12,833 bases of DNA from NCBI GenBank assembly GCA_947631675.1, contig CANRMG010000037.1:1-12833 (forward strand). The letters run 5' to 3'. The translations under genes were made by a program, and so were the position numbers. The DNA comes from an uncultured Oscillospiraceae bacterium (GTDB lineage: Bacteria; Bacillota_A; Clostridia; Oscillospirales; Oscillospiraceae). Positions 7,177-12,833 of this stretch are shown here, piece by piece. The stretch's first letter is position 1. Every line of letters begins with the position of its first letter. The notes beneath the pieces were generated by a model. The model ran no database searches. It saw only the letters and a list, made by a program, of their open reading frames with translations, and was not told the origin of the DNA.

Positions 7177-9675
7177 TCAGCCTCTGTGGGCCTGGCCGTC
7201 GCCCCACAAGCCGGTGGCGGCGTTATAGCTTCCCCAGCTGTCCGTATAGGTGCACATGCCCTGGGATCCGTAGTTGGGACTGAAAACGCCATAACCAGCG
7301 TCGGTGTAGGTATTGAGGCGGCCGGAGAGCATCTTGCCGATCTCACCGTTGGCATTGTCCACCTGCAGCATGTACCAGGCCTTGCCGCCCTTCAGGTCGT
7401 CCAGATACTGGAACCCGGTGAGCAGCTTTCCTGTGGCGTCGGCGTAATACCAGTTGTTGGCCCAGGCGGACGCGCCGTCGGCAAAGCCTACCCAGTAATC
7501 ACCCTTGCGCACATAGTCCTTAAAGTAGTAATAATCGCCGGTCTCCGGCACGTACCGCCAGCCGGTGCCCCCTGCCGGCGGCTGGATCTCCACGGGGGTC
7601 TCCCCCGGCTGGGCCTGGCGCACATAGGAGCCGTCCCCGTCGAAGAGATACCAGACCCCGCCGATCTGCTTCCAGCCCACGGCCATGGCGCCCTCCGTGC
7701 CGGCGGTGCCGTCGCTGAAGTAGTAGCGCTTGCCGTCGATGTTGCGCCAGCCAGTGTACATCACGGCCGTATCCTGGTCCATGTAATAGGTATTGCCGCC
7801 CAGCTTCACCCAGCCGGTCAGGGCCGCGCCATAGCGGCCGTCATGGGCCTCGTTGAAGTAGTACCAGGAGCCGCTGATCCTCTGCCAGCCCACCTTCATG
7901 GCGCCCTGGGAGTCGAAGTAATACAGCCCGTCGTCATAGCCGCCGGCCAGGATCTCCTGCAGGCCCGTCAGCATATGGCCCTGGCTGTCCAGCCGCTTCC
8001 ACACGCCGCTTACGCTTTTCCACTCGTCGGCCGCCCTTTTGCCGTCCTCGTAGCAGCAGGTATAGCCGCCCTCGCTGACCCAGCCGGAGCGGTGCTGCTG
8101 GCTCACATCGGCATAGGTCAGGCCCATGGACGCAGCATAGGTCCGGGCATTGCCCCTGCCATTGCCGTAGACGATGAGCGCCGGGGACAGGAACTCGGCA
8201 TATGCGTTGTGGGCGCTGCCGCTGGAGTTCGTTTCAAAAGAGAAGTTGGCGCCGTTGATGACGATCTTGCGCAGCTTGACGCTGTTTCGGAAGGTCTCAA
8301 GGCCTATATCGGCGACAGTGGACGGGAGCGTGACGGTGTGCATCGCCGTGCACTCCATGAATGCGCGGTCGCCGATGGTCCTGACGCCCTCCGGGATGGT
8401 CACGCTGGTCAGCCCCTGACAGGCCCAGAAGGCCTCGTCGCCGATCTGCGTGACAGAGCCGGGGATGGTCACGCTGGCCAGATCCACGCATCCGGCAAAG
8501 GCGTCGTTCCCGATGGTGGTGACGCCGCTGGGGATGGTCACGCTTTTGAGCCCCGTCTCAGCGAAGGCCCAGTTCCCGATGGTCCTGACGCTGCCGGGGA
8601 TGGTCACGGCAGTGATGTCCGTGCGGCCGGTAAAGACGTGATCGTCGATGCTAATGACATTGCCGGGGATGGACACGCTGCCGCCGGGGCCCTGATAGTA
8701 CATGAGCAGGCCGTCCTGGACCACGAAATTTCCCTGTGCCTTCATCCAGGGCGTATTGGCAAAGACCTGGGATTCCAGCTTCGTGGACCTGCCGGCGAAG
8801 GTCACGGAGGTCAGCCCCGTGCAGTCGGCGAAGGCCAGCGCTCCGATCTGGGTGACCGAGGCGGGGATGGTCACGCTGGTAAGGGACGTACAGGCCTGGA
8901 AGGCGCTGGGATAGATGGTCGCGACCCTGCTGGGGATGGTTATATTCCGCAGGGAGGAGCAGTTATAAAACGCGTTGGTGTTGATAGAGGTGATGCTGGA
9001 CGGGATGGTCACGCTCTGCAGGCTGGTGCAATCGGAAAACGTGTGCTGGGGGATGTTCGCCATACCGCTTGAGAGCGTGGCGGAGGTCAGGTTGGTGCAC
9101 CGGGAAAACACCGCGTAGCCCATCGTCCTCACCGAATCAGGGATGGTAACGGTCCTGAGGGACGAGCAATCCCGGAAGGCGCTGAGGCCAATGGACGTCA
9201 GGCCGCTGGGCAGACTGACGGAGGTCATATTCTCGCACGCATAAAACGCCTCTTCCCCGATGCTCGTCACGCCTCCGCTGACGATGACAGACCGTATCTG
9301 ATTTCTCTCCCCATACCAAGGCGGGAGCCTGCCGCTGTACAGCGAGTAGTTGCTCATGGCGCCGGTGCCGCTGATGGTGAGCGTGCTGCCCGAGAGGCTG
9401 TAGGTCAGATCGGTGCCGCAGGAGCCGGAAGATACGGTCATGGGCTCATCCGCTTCCTCCATAGGCTCCGCCTGGGCGGCATCAGCCTCCGCCGGCATAT
9501 CCTCCGCCGGCTCCGCGGGGGCCAGGGGCTCTTCCTCTATAGTCTCCTCCCCGGCGATGAACGCCGGTGCCTCCGGGGCCTCCAAAACGGGTTCCGCCTC
9601 CGCGGCGAGGGCCGGCGCACACAGCGTCAGCAGCATGCACAGCGTCAGCAGAAAACCGATATATCTCTTTTTCAT
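7177..9675 (-). CDS. Secreted BspA-type LRR protein with cell-wall-binding repeats (832 aa)
   Basis: This is a predicted extracellular surface protein. Residues 1-24 are a signal peptide (KKRYIGFLLTLCMLLTLCAPALA); there is no proper lipobox. An acidic Ala/Glu/Pro linker follows (25-78), then a small domain containing SSGSCGTDLTY (82-92) and LTISGTGAM. About 14 BspA/LRR_5 repeats occupy 135-477, broken near 308-335 by the same NTPW-type island as in the paralogue. Cell-wall-binding (choline-binding-like) repeats follow at about 549-686 (GWQRISGSWYYF, GWRNIDGKRYYF, GWKQIGGVWYLF). The shared C-terminal module is at 699-832. The ATG at 9675 is seven bases after AGGAGG and 20 nt after the ispA stop, with no promoter visible between, so it is probably transcribed with ispA. 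It is absent from the usual ispA-dxs neighbourhood. The binding target is unknown. Confidence 0.94.
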   Translation of the reverse strand: MKKRYIGFLLTLCMLLTLCAPALAAEAEPVLEAPEAPAFIAGEETIEEEPLAPAEPAEDMPAEADAAQAEPMEEADEPMTVSSGSCGTDLTYSLSGSTLTISGTGAMSNYSLYSGRLPPWYGERNQIRSVIVSGGVTSIGEEAFYACENMTSVSLPSGLTSIGLSAFRDCSSLRTVTIPDSVRTMGYAVFSRCTNLTSATLSSGMANIPQHTFSDCTSLQSVTIPSSITSINTNAFYNCSSLRNITIPSRVATIYPSAFQACTSLTSVTIPASVTQIGALAFADCTGLTSVTFAGRSTKLESQVFANTPWMKAQGNFVVQDGLLMYYQGPGGSVSIPGNVISIDDHVFTGRTDITAVTIPGSVRTIGNWAFAETGLKSVTIPSGVTTIGNDAFAGCVDLASVTIPGSVTQIGDEAFWACQGLTSVTIPEGVRTIGDRAFMECTAMHTVTLPSTVADIGLETFRNSVKLRKIVINGANFSFETNSSGSAHNAYAEFLSPALIVYGNGRGNARTYAASMGLTYADVSQQHRSGWVSEGGYTCCYEDGKRAADEWKSVSGVWKRLDSQGHMLTGLQEILAGGYDDGLYYFDSQGAMKVGWQRISGSWYYFNEAHDGRYGAALTGWVKLGGNTYYMDQDTAVMYTGWRNIDGKRYYFSDGTAGTEGAMAVGWKQIGGVWYLFDGDGSYVRQAQPGETPVEIQPPAGGTGWRYVPETGDYYYFKDYVRKGDYWVGFADGASAWANNWYYADATGKLLTGFQYLDDLKGGKAWYMLQVDNANGEIGKMLSGRLNTYTDAGYGVFSPNYGSQGMCTYTDSWGSYNAATGLWGDGQAHRG
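7180..7581 (-). repeat. Shared C-terminal coding module, copy 1 (direct repeat of 4927-5328)
   Basis: This is the 134-residue C-terminal module of the first LRR protein, in the same orientation as its counterpart in the second gene. Near-identity of its first half (65 of 66 residues) contrasts with a variable second half (17 differences in 68). This suggests either different constraint or partial gene conversion. Confidence 0.9.
7618..8031 (-). repeat. Cell-wall-binding repeat block unique to the 832-aa protein
   Basis: This block encodes about 138 residues holding roughly five imperfect units of about 20-30 residues of the type GW..I.G.WYYF.....G.M, the signature of choline-binding/CW_binding_1 repeats. 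In other bacteria such repeats bind wall polymers non-covalently. The second LRR protein lacks this block: its LRR region joins the terminal module through a short acidic linker. Confidence 0.85.
8245..9273 (-). repeat. Tandem 69-bp coding repeats (LRR array of the 832-aa protein)
   Basis: About 14 diverged 69-bp units encode the leucine-rich repeats. They share phase and many short identical strings with the array at 5491-6585, which gives material for recombination between the two genes. Confidence 0.85.
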
Positions 9676-9682
9676 AGCTTAT

Positions 9683-9688
9683 CCTCCT
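9683..9688 (-). promoter_or_regulatory. Strong ribosome binding site of the first LRR gene
   Basis: A perfect AGGAGG on the minus strand lies seven bases before the ATG at 9675, inside the 20-nt gap after ispA. It fixes the start and shows that this gene can be translated efficiently from an ispA-derived transcript. Confidence 0.85.
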
Positions 9689-9695
9689 AAGGGTC

Positions 9696-10508
9696 TCAGG
9701 CCGTCCTGCCGCAGAGCTTTTCTGTCATCTCCTGCAGGAACTGTGTGTCGTCGAACCGGTCCAGCAGCCGAAAGGCGTCCTGGGTATAGCCCTCGGCCAT
9801 GGCCTGGCACTGCTCCAGGCCCAGCAGGGCCGCGAAGCCGTCTCCGTCCAGCATGTCGTCCCGGCACTGGAACGCCATGCCCAGGGCCGCGCCATAGTCT
9901 CTGGCGGCGGCCACGGTATCCTTGTCCGCTCCGGCGGCGGCCGCGCCCATGGCGCAGGCGGCAGCCATGAGGGCGGCGGTCTTGGACACGTCCGTGGCGG
10001 TCATGGCCTCCACCGTGTCCCTGCCCGCGCCCAGGTCCATGAACTGGCCGCCGCAGATGCCGCCCACGCCCGCCGCCGCGGCCAACAGCTGGCAGCAGCG
10101 GTAGCGGTCCGCCTTGTCCACCGGCGCGTCGCACACGGCGGCGAAGGCCTCCGCCTGCAGGCAGTCCCCCGCCAGCACCGCGGTGCTCTCGCCGAATTTC
10201 ACATGGTTGGAGGGCTGGCCCCGGCGCTCATCGTCGTCGTCCATGCAGGGCAGGTCGTCGTGGATGAGGCTGTAGGTATGCAGAAGCTCCACCGCACAGG
10301 CGATGGGCACCGCGTCCTCCGGCTCCAGGCCGCATATGCGGGCGAACTCCAGGCACAGCACCGGCCGCACCCGCTTGCCCCCCGCCTTCAGGGTATATAC
10401 CATGGCCTCCCGGAGCCCGTCGGCCCCGTCCCCCGTGGGGACGAACCGCCCGGCCAGCCAGTAGTCCACCATGGCCTTGTACTGCTCATATCTCTCCAGT
10501 GGATCCAT
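9696..10508 (-). CDS. ispA: Polyprenyl (farnesyl/geranyl-type) diphosphate synthase, shortened
   Basis: This 270-aa enzyme belongs to the family that condenses isopentenyl and allylic diphosphates to geranyl/farnesyl diphosphate. Landmarks are GGKRVRP (43-49), the first Asp-rich motif DDLPCMDDDDERRG (84-97), KFGESTAVLAGD (104-115), GGQFMDLGAG (153-162), K176 in the KTAAL segment, and the second Asp-rich motif RDDMLD (216-221). E. coli IspA is about 299 aa. The difference is largely one in-frame gap: after DDMLD the usual loop with LGK..GSD...GK.TY is missing and the sequence jumps to GDGFAALLGLE. That loop normally carries a diphosphate-contacting lysine, so activity or chain length may be altered. 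The start has AAGGAG close upstream, 12 nt after xseB. The first LRR gene follows 20 nt downstream instead of dxs. Confidence 0.92.
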   Translation of the reverse strand: MDPLERYEQYKAMVDYWLAGRFVPTGDGADGLREAMVYTLKAGGKRVRPVLCLEFARICGLEPEDAVPIACAVELLHTYSLIHDDLPCMDDDDERRGQPSNHVKFGESTAVLAGDCLQAEAFAAVCDAPVDKADRYRCCQLLAAAAGVGGICGGQFMDLGAGRDTVEAMTATDVSKTAALMAAACAMGAAAAGADKDTVAAARDYGAALGMAFQCRDDMLDGDGFAALLGLEQCQAMAEGYTQDAFRLLDRFDDTQFLQEMTEKLCGRTA

Positions 10509-10520
10509 CGCTGTCTCCTT

Positions 10521-10745
10521 TCACTCGAAGGGCTCCTCCACCGGCGCGCCGTCCGGGCCCTTGCGCAGTTTGACTACCCTCTGCTCGGCCTCGTCCAACT
10601 GCCTGGAGCAGTCCCGGATCAGGCCGGTCCCCTCCTCGAACAGGCCTAGGCTCTCCGCCAGGGGCGCGTCCCCCTTTTCCAGCAGCTTCACGATCTGCTC
10701 CAGGCGTTCCAGCTTCTGCTCGAATGTCCGTTCATCCTTCTTCAT
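10521..10745 (-). CDS. xseB: Exonuclease VII small subunit
   Basis: This 74-residue protein is of normal length for XseB. It joins XseA in exonuclease VII, which degrades single-stranded DNA to oligonucleotides in both directions. FEQKLERLEQIVKLLEKGDAPLAESLGLFEEG (about 8-39) is the family core, a helical hairpin; LIRDCSRQLDEAEQRV follows. A GGAGG lies a few bases upstream of the ATG, inside the xseA end. The gene overlaps xseA by 14 nt and its TGA forms the beginning of the ispA ribosome binding site, so all three are probably co-translated. Confidence 0.95.
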   Translation of the reverse strand: MKKDERTFEQKLERLEQIVKLLEKGDAPLAESLGLFEEGTGLIRDCSRQLDEAEQRVVKLRKGPDGAPVEEPFE

Positions 10746-11940
10746 GATGTACCTCCTCCACCGTGCAGCCCAGCCGGCCGCCGGTCAGACGCACGCTTAT
10801 CCTGTCCCCCGCCGACGCGTCGGAGACGGTGCGCAGGGCCTGTCCGTCCTTTTCCGCCACGGCGTAGCCGCGGCTCAGCACCTTCAGGGGGCTCATGGCG
10901 TCCAGCTTGGCCGCCAGGGCCACGTAGGTTCGCCGCTTTTCGCCCACCAGTCTCTCGCCCGCCGCCGCCAAGTCGGTCCGCACATGGTCCAGGGCCATGC
11001 GCTTGGCCCCCAGATATACCTCCGGGTCCGTCAGCGTCGGCCGCTCCGACAGCTCTGTCAGCCGCCGGGACAGCATGTCCAACTTCTTTCCCATGGCCTG
11101 CCCCAGGCGTATGCCGCTCTGGGCGACGTAGGCGGCCACATCCGCCCCGTCGGGCCCGGCTATCTCCGCGGCGTTGGAGGGCGTGGCCGCCCGCCGGTCC
11201 GCCACGTAGTCGGCGATGGTCACGTCCGGCTCATGGCCCACGGCGGATATGACCGGCAGCTCGGACTCATAGATGGCCCTGGCCACCCGCTCGTCGTTGA
11301 AGGCCCACAGGTCCTCCATGGACCCGCCGCCCCGGCCGGTGATGATAAGGTCCGCCACCTGCCAGCGGTTGGCGTAACGTATGGCGCCCACGATCTCCGC
11401 CGGCGCCTCCTCCCCCTGGACCCGTACAGGCAGGACCAGGATCTTCGCCAGGGGCCAGCGCTTTCCCAGGACACGGATGATGTCGTGTACCGCCGCGCCC
11501 GCGCCGCTTGTGATGACCGCCACCCGCCGGGGAAAGGCGGGCAGGGGCTTTTTATGGGCCGGGTCGAACAGGCCCTCCGCCGCCAGCTTCGCCTTCAGCT
11601 GCTCAAAGGCCACCTGCAGGTCCCCTATGCCGTCGGGCATCAGGGCGCTCACGTACAGCTGGTACGCCCCGTCCCGGGGATAGACCGTCACCCGCCCCGC
11701 GGCGGTGACGGACATGCCGTTCTCCGGCCGGAAGCGCAGCTTTTCCGCGCTGGAGCGGAACATGACGCATTTGAGGCTGGACTGGCCGTCCTTCATGGTG
11801 AAGTAATGGTGGCCGGAGGGGTATATCTTGTAGTTGGAAAGCTCCCCCCGCACCGCCACCCGGCCCAGCAGCGGGTCCACGTCTATGAGCCCTTTGATGT
11901 ACTCGTTCAGGGCCGTAACGGTGAAGGCCTGCTCAGTCAT
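10732..11940 (-). CDS. xseA: Exonuclease VII large subunit
   Basis: This is the 402-aa catalytic subunit of exonuclease VII. The N-terminal OB-fold (about 1-100) begins FTVTALNEYIKGLID and includes RGELSNYKIYPSGHHYF. The catalytic domain shows AVITSGAGAAVHDI (141-154), TGRGGGSMEDLWAFNDE (201-217) and SAVGHEPDVTIADYVADRRA (232-251), continuing TPSNAAE (253-259), all characteristic of XseA. A helical C-terminal part ends with LSRGYAV (355-361), also conserved. The true start is the ATG at 11940, which overlaps the end of nusB by eight bases and has GGAGAAGG just upstream; the open frame extends through nusB but that part is out of frame with a real gene. Several Firmicutes carry folD between nusB and xseA; it is absent here. 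Confidence 0.97.
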   Translation of the reverse strand: MTEQAFTVTALNEYIKGLIDVDPLLGRVAVRGELSNYKIYPSGHHYFTMKDGQSSLKCVMFRSSAEKLRFRPENGMSVTAAGRVTVYPRDGAYQLYVSALMPDGIGDLQVAFEQLKAKLAAEGLFDPAHKKPLPAFPRRVAVITSGAGAAVHDIIRVLGKRWPLAKILVLPVRVQGEEAPAEIVGAIRYANRWQVADLIITGRGGGSMEDLWAFNDERVARAIYESELPVISAVGHEPDVTIADYVADRRAATPSNAAEIAGPDGADVAAYVAQSGIRLGQAMGKKLDMLSRRLTELSERPTLTDPEVYLGAKRMALDHVRTDLAAAGERLVGEKRRTYVALAAKLDAMSPLKVLSRGYAVAEKDGQALRTVSDASAGDRISVRLTGGRLGCTVEEVHHEEG

Positions 11941-12412
11941 CTGCCTTCTCCGCAGGCTTGTCCGCCGGGGCAAGCTCGCCCCGGTAAAAGCCGCCCAGCA
12001 CGCCGTTGATGAACGCCACCACGTCCGCGTCCTCATAGCCCTTGGCCAGCTCCACCGCCTCGTCGATGGCCGAGGCGGTGGGCACGTCAGGCATGTAGAG
12101 CAGCTCGAACATGGCCTGGCGCAGGATGGCCGCGGCGCTGCGGCTGATGCGCTCGGTGCGCCAGCCCTTGGCATACTTGCCGATGAGGCCGTCCAGCTCG
12201 TCCTTATGCTCCGCCACGCCGGACACGCTCCGGCGGATGAAATCCATATCCCGTTTGGAAGGCCGCTCGGCGTAGAGCTCGCCCTCCGCCGCCAGGGACG
12301 CGTAGTGCTCCGGCTCGAAAAAGGCCTCCACCGCTTCCTCCGGTGCAAGGCCCGTGCCGGTCACGGAGAAGCCCAGCTGGATGGCGATCTCTCTTGCAGC
12401 AGATCTTGTCAT
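11933..12412 (-). CDS. nusB: Transcription antitermination factor NusB
   Basis: NusB binds boxA RNA with NusE (ribosomal protein S10) to allow antitermination of rRNA operons. The 159-residue all-helical product begins TRSAAREIAIQLGFS and has the conserved C-terminal block RISRSAAAILRQAMFELLYM, then PTASAIDEAVELAKGYEDADVVAFINGVLGG. The middle (about residues 25-70) is longer and more diverged than in E. coli NusB (139 aa), as in many Clostridia. I chose the ATG at 12412 over the one at 12424 because GGAGG lies five bases before it and overlaps the other start. The 3' end overlaps xseA by eight bases. A hairpin lies between this gene and asp23. Confidence 0.95.
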   Translation of the reverse strand: MTRSAAREIAIQLGFSVTGTGLAPEEAVEAFFEPEHYASLAAEGELYAERPSKRDMDFIRRSVSGVAEHKDELDGLIGKYAKGWRTERISRSAAAILRQAMFELLYMPDVPTASAIDEAVELAKGYEDADVVAFINGVLGGFYRGELAPADKPAEKADD

Positions 12413-12417
12413 AACTG

Positions 12418-12422
12418 CCTCC
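12418..12422 (-). promoter_or_regulatory. Ribosome binding site deciding the nusB start
   Basis: GGAGG on the minus strand lies five bases before the ATG at 12412-12410. The alternative in-frame ATG at 12424-12422 overlaps this site and has no purine-rich sequence of its own upstream, so the shorter product (159 aa) is preferred. Confidence 0.7.
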
Positions 12423-12433
12423 ATATACAGCGC

Positions 12434-12454
12434 GGAGCCCCGGAACGGGGCTCC
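12434..12454 (-). other. Perfect 9-bp hairpin between asp23 and nusB
   Basis: On the minus strand, GGAGCCCCG and CGGGGCTCC pair perfectly around a TTC loop. No run of T follows on either strand, so it is not a standard intrinsic terminator. It lies 20 bases after the asp23 stop and about 12 bases before the nusB ribosome binding site. It could protect the asp23 mRNA end, mark a processing site, or reduce read-through into nusB. Confidence 0.6.
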
Positions 12455-12473
12455 AGTGAAATATCTATATCGG

Positions 12474-12833
12474 TTATTTATCGAAGGAAACGCCGGTGAC
12501 GTGGACGTTCACCACCGTGTTCATGCCGGTGATGGATTCCACCTCGCTGCACACGGCGTCCTGCACGTGGATGGCCGTGTCGGTGATGCTGCCGGGCGCC
12601 CGGACCACGATCAGCACGTCCACAGTGATCTTGTCATCCATGAAGCGTATCTTCAGGCCCTTCCCCGGGTTCTTCCTTCCAAAGAGGTCCACCAGTTCCG
12701 GCGTGGTGGGGCTGCCGAAGCCGGCCACGCCCTCCGCCTCGGTCACGGCGGCGGCCGCCATGGCGGCGATCACGTCCTCCGAGATATTGACCGAACCCTT
12801 GCCGTCCTGCTTGGTGATGTAGTTCTCTGCCAT
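12474..12833 (-). CDS. Asp23/Gls24-family envelope stress protein
   Basis: This is a 119-residue protein of the Asp23/Gls24 (DUF322) family, small cytoplasmic proteins linked to cell-envelope homeostasis and alkaline stress. The sequence shows the family start GSVNISEDVIAAMAAAAVTEAEGVAGF and the later LKIRFMDDKITVDVLIVVRAPGSITDTA. In B. subtilis the homologue at this place is yqhY, just upstream of nusB. The ATG coincides with the last base of the window, so the ribosome binding site and any upstream gene cannot be seen; an earlier start cannot be excluded. The TAA lies 61 nt before the nusB start. Confidence 0.92.
   Translation of the reverse strand: MAENYITKQDGKGSVNISEDVIAAMAAAAVTEAEGVAGFGSPTTPELVDLFGRKNPGKGLKIRFMDDKITVDVLIVVRAPGSITDTAIHVQDAVCSEVESITGMNTVVNVHVTGVSFDK

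Noticed and set aside
6671..7228. Plus-strand 185-codon frame running through the 92-bp element
   Set aside because: Most of it is a Ser/Ala-rich shadow of the LRR signal and linker region, and the rest reads through the terminator and the repeat. The similar peptide produced near the other repeat copy reflects only DNA identity of the repeat.
7186..9072. Long plus-strand open frame of 628 codons (and similar ones at 4876-7029, 2801-4528 and 1133-2467)
   Set aside because: These lie antisense to well-supported genes with recognised domains. They are rich in Gly, Ala, His, Arg and Pro with no family resemblance, as expected for the complementary frame of GC-rich genes, and the repetitive LRR arrays produce repetitive shadow proteins.
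8245..9273. Regular spaced repeats that could suggest a CRISPR array
   Set aside because: The 69-bp period corresponds exactly to 23-codon leucine-rich repeats in an open frame. The units are diverged and there are no unique spacers between identical repeats.
9604..9675. Possible lipoprotein signal in the 832-aa LRR protein (Cys within LTLC)
   Set aside because: The residue before Cys is Leu rather than Gly, Ala or Ser, and a normal ALA-A signal peptidase I site follows.

Overview
The window reads as chromosomal DNA from a GC-rich member of the Clostridia, probably an Oscillospiraceae-like gut Firmicute. The evidence is the gene order asp23-nusB-xseA-xseB-ispA-dxs-tlyA-nadK-argR-recN, strong GGAGG-type ribosome binding sites, and secreted BspA-like leucine-rich proteins with wall-binding repeats. 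I cannot name the species. All real genes lie on the minus strand, so the biological order runs from high to low coordinates.

Region 1 (12833-9696) is a tightly packed housekeeping run: asp23 (Asp23/Gls24 family), nusB (transcription antitermination), xseA and xseB (exonuclease VII) and ispA (prenyl diphosphate synthase). Genes overlap or are a few bases apart; the only sizeable gap, between asp23 and nusB, holds a perfect 9-bp hairpin. The ispA product lacks the conserved loop after its second Asp-rich motif.

Region 2 (9675-4760) is accessory DNA placed between ispA and dxs, genes that are normally adjacent. It holds two paralogous secreted BspA-type leucine-rich repeat proteins. The first (832 aa) starts 20 nt after ispA and is probably the last gene of that operon. 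It carries extra cell-wall-binding repeats. The second (675 aa) has its own promoter and lacks those repeats. Both end in a nearly identical 134-residue aromatic-rich module. Directly after each stop codon, and before each intrinsic terminator, lies a copy of a structured 92-bp element (89/92 identical by hand count). The two copies are in opposite orientation, so they form an inverted repeat around the second gene and make the two predicted 3' untranslated regions complementary. This is the most unusual structure in the window.

Region 3 (4712-1) is a second housekeeping operon with its own good sigma-70-type promoter: dxs (first step of the MEP isoprenoid pathway), tlyA (S4-domain rRNA methyltransferase family), nadK (NAD kinase), argR (arginine repressor) and the start of recN (DNA repair ATPase), which runs off the left edge. 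Most junctions are translationally coupled overlaps. IspA and Dxs serve the same isoprenoid pathway but here appear to be in separate transcription units because of the inserted surface-protein genes.
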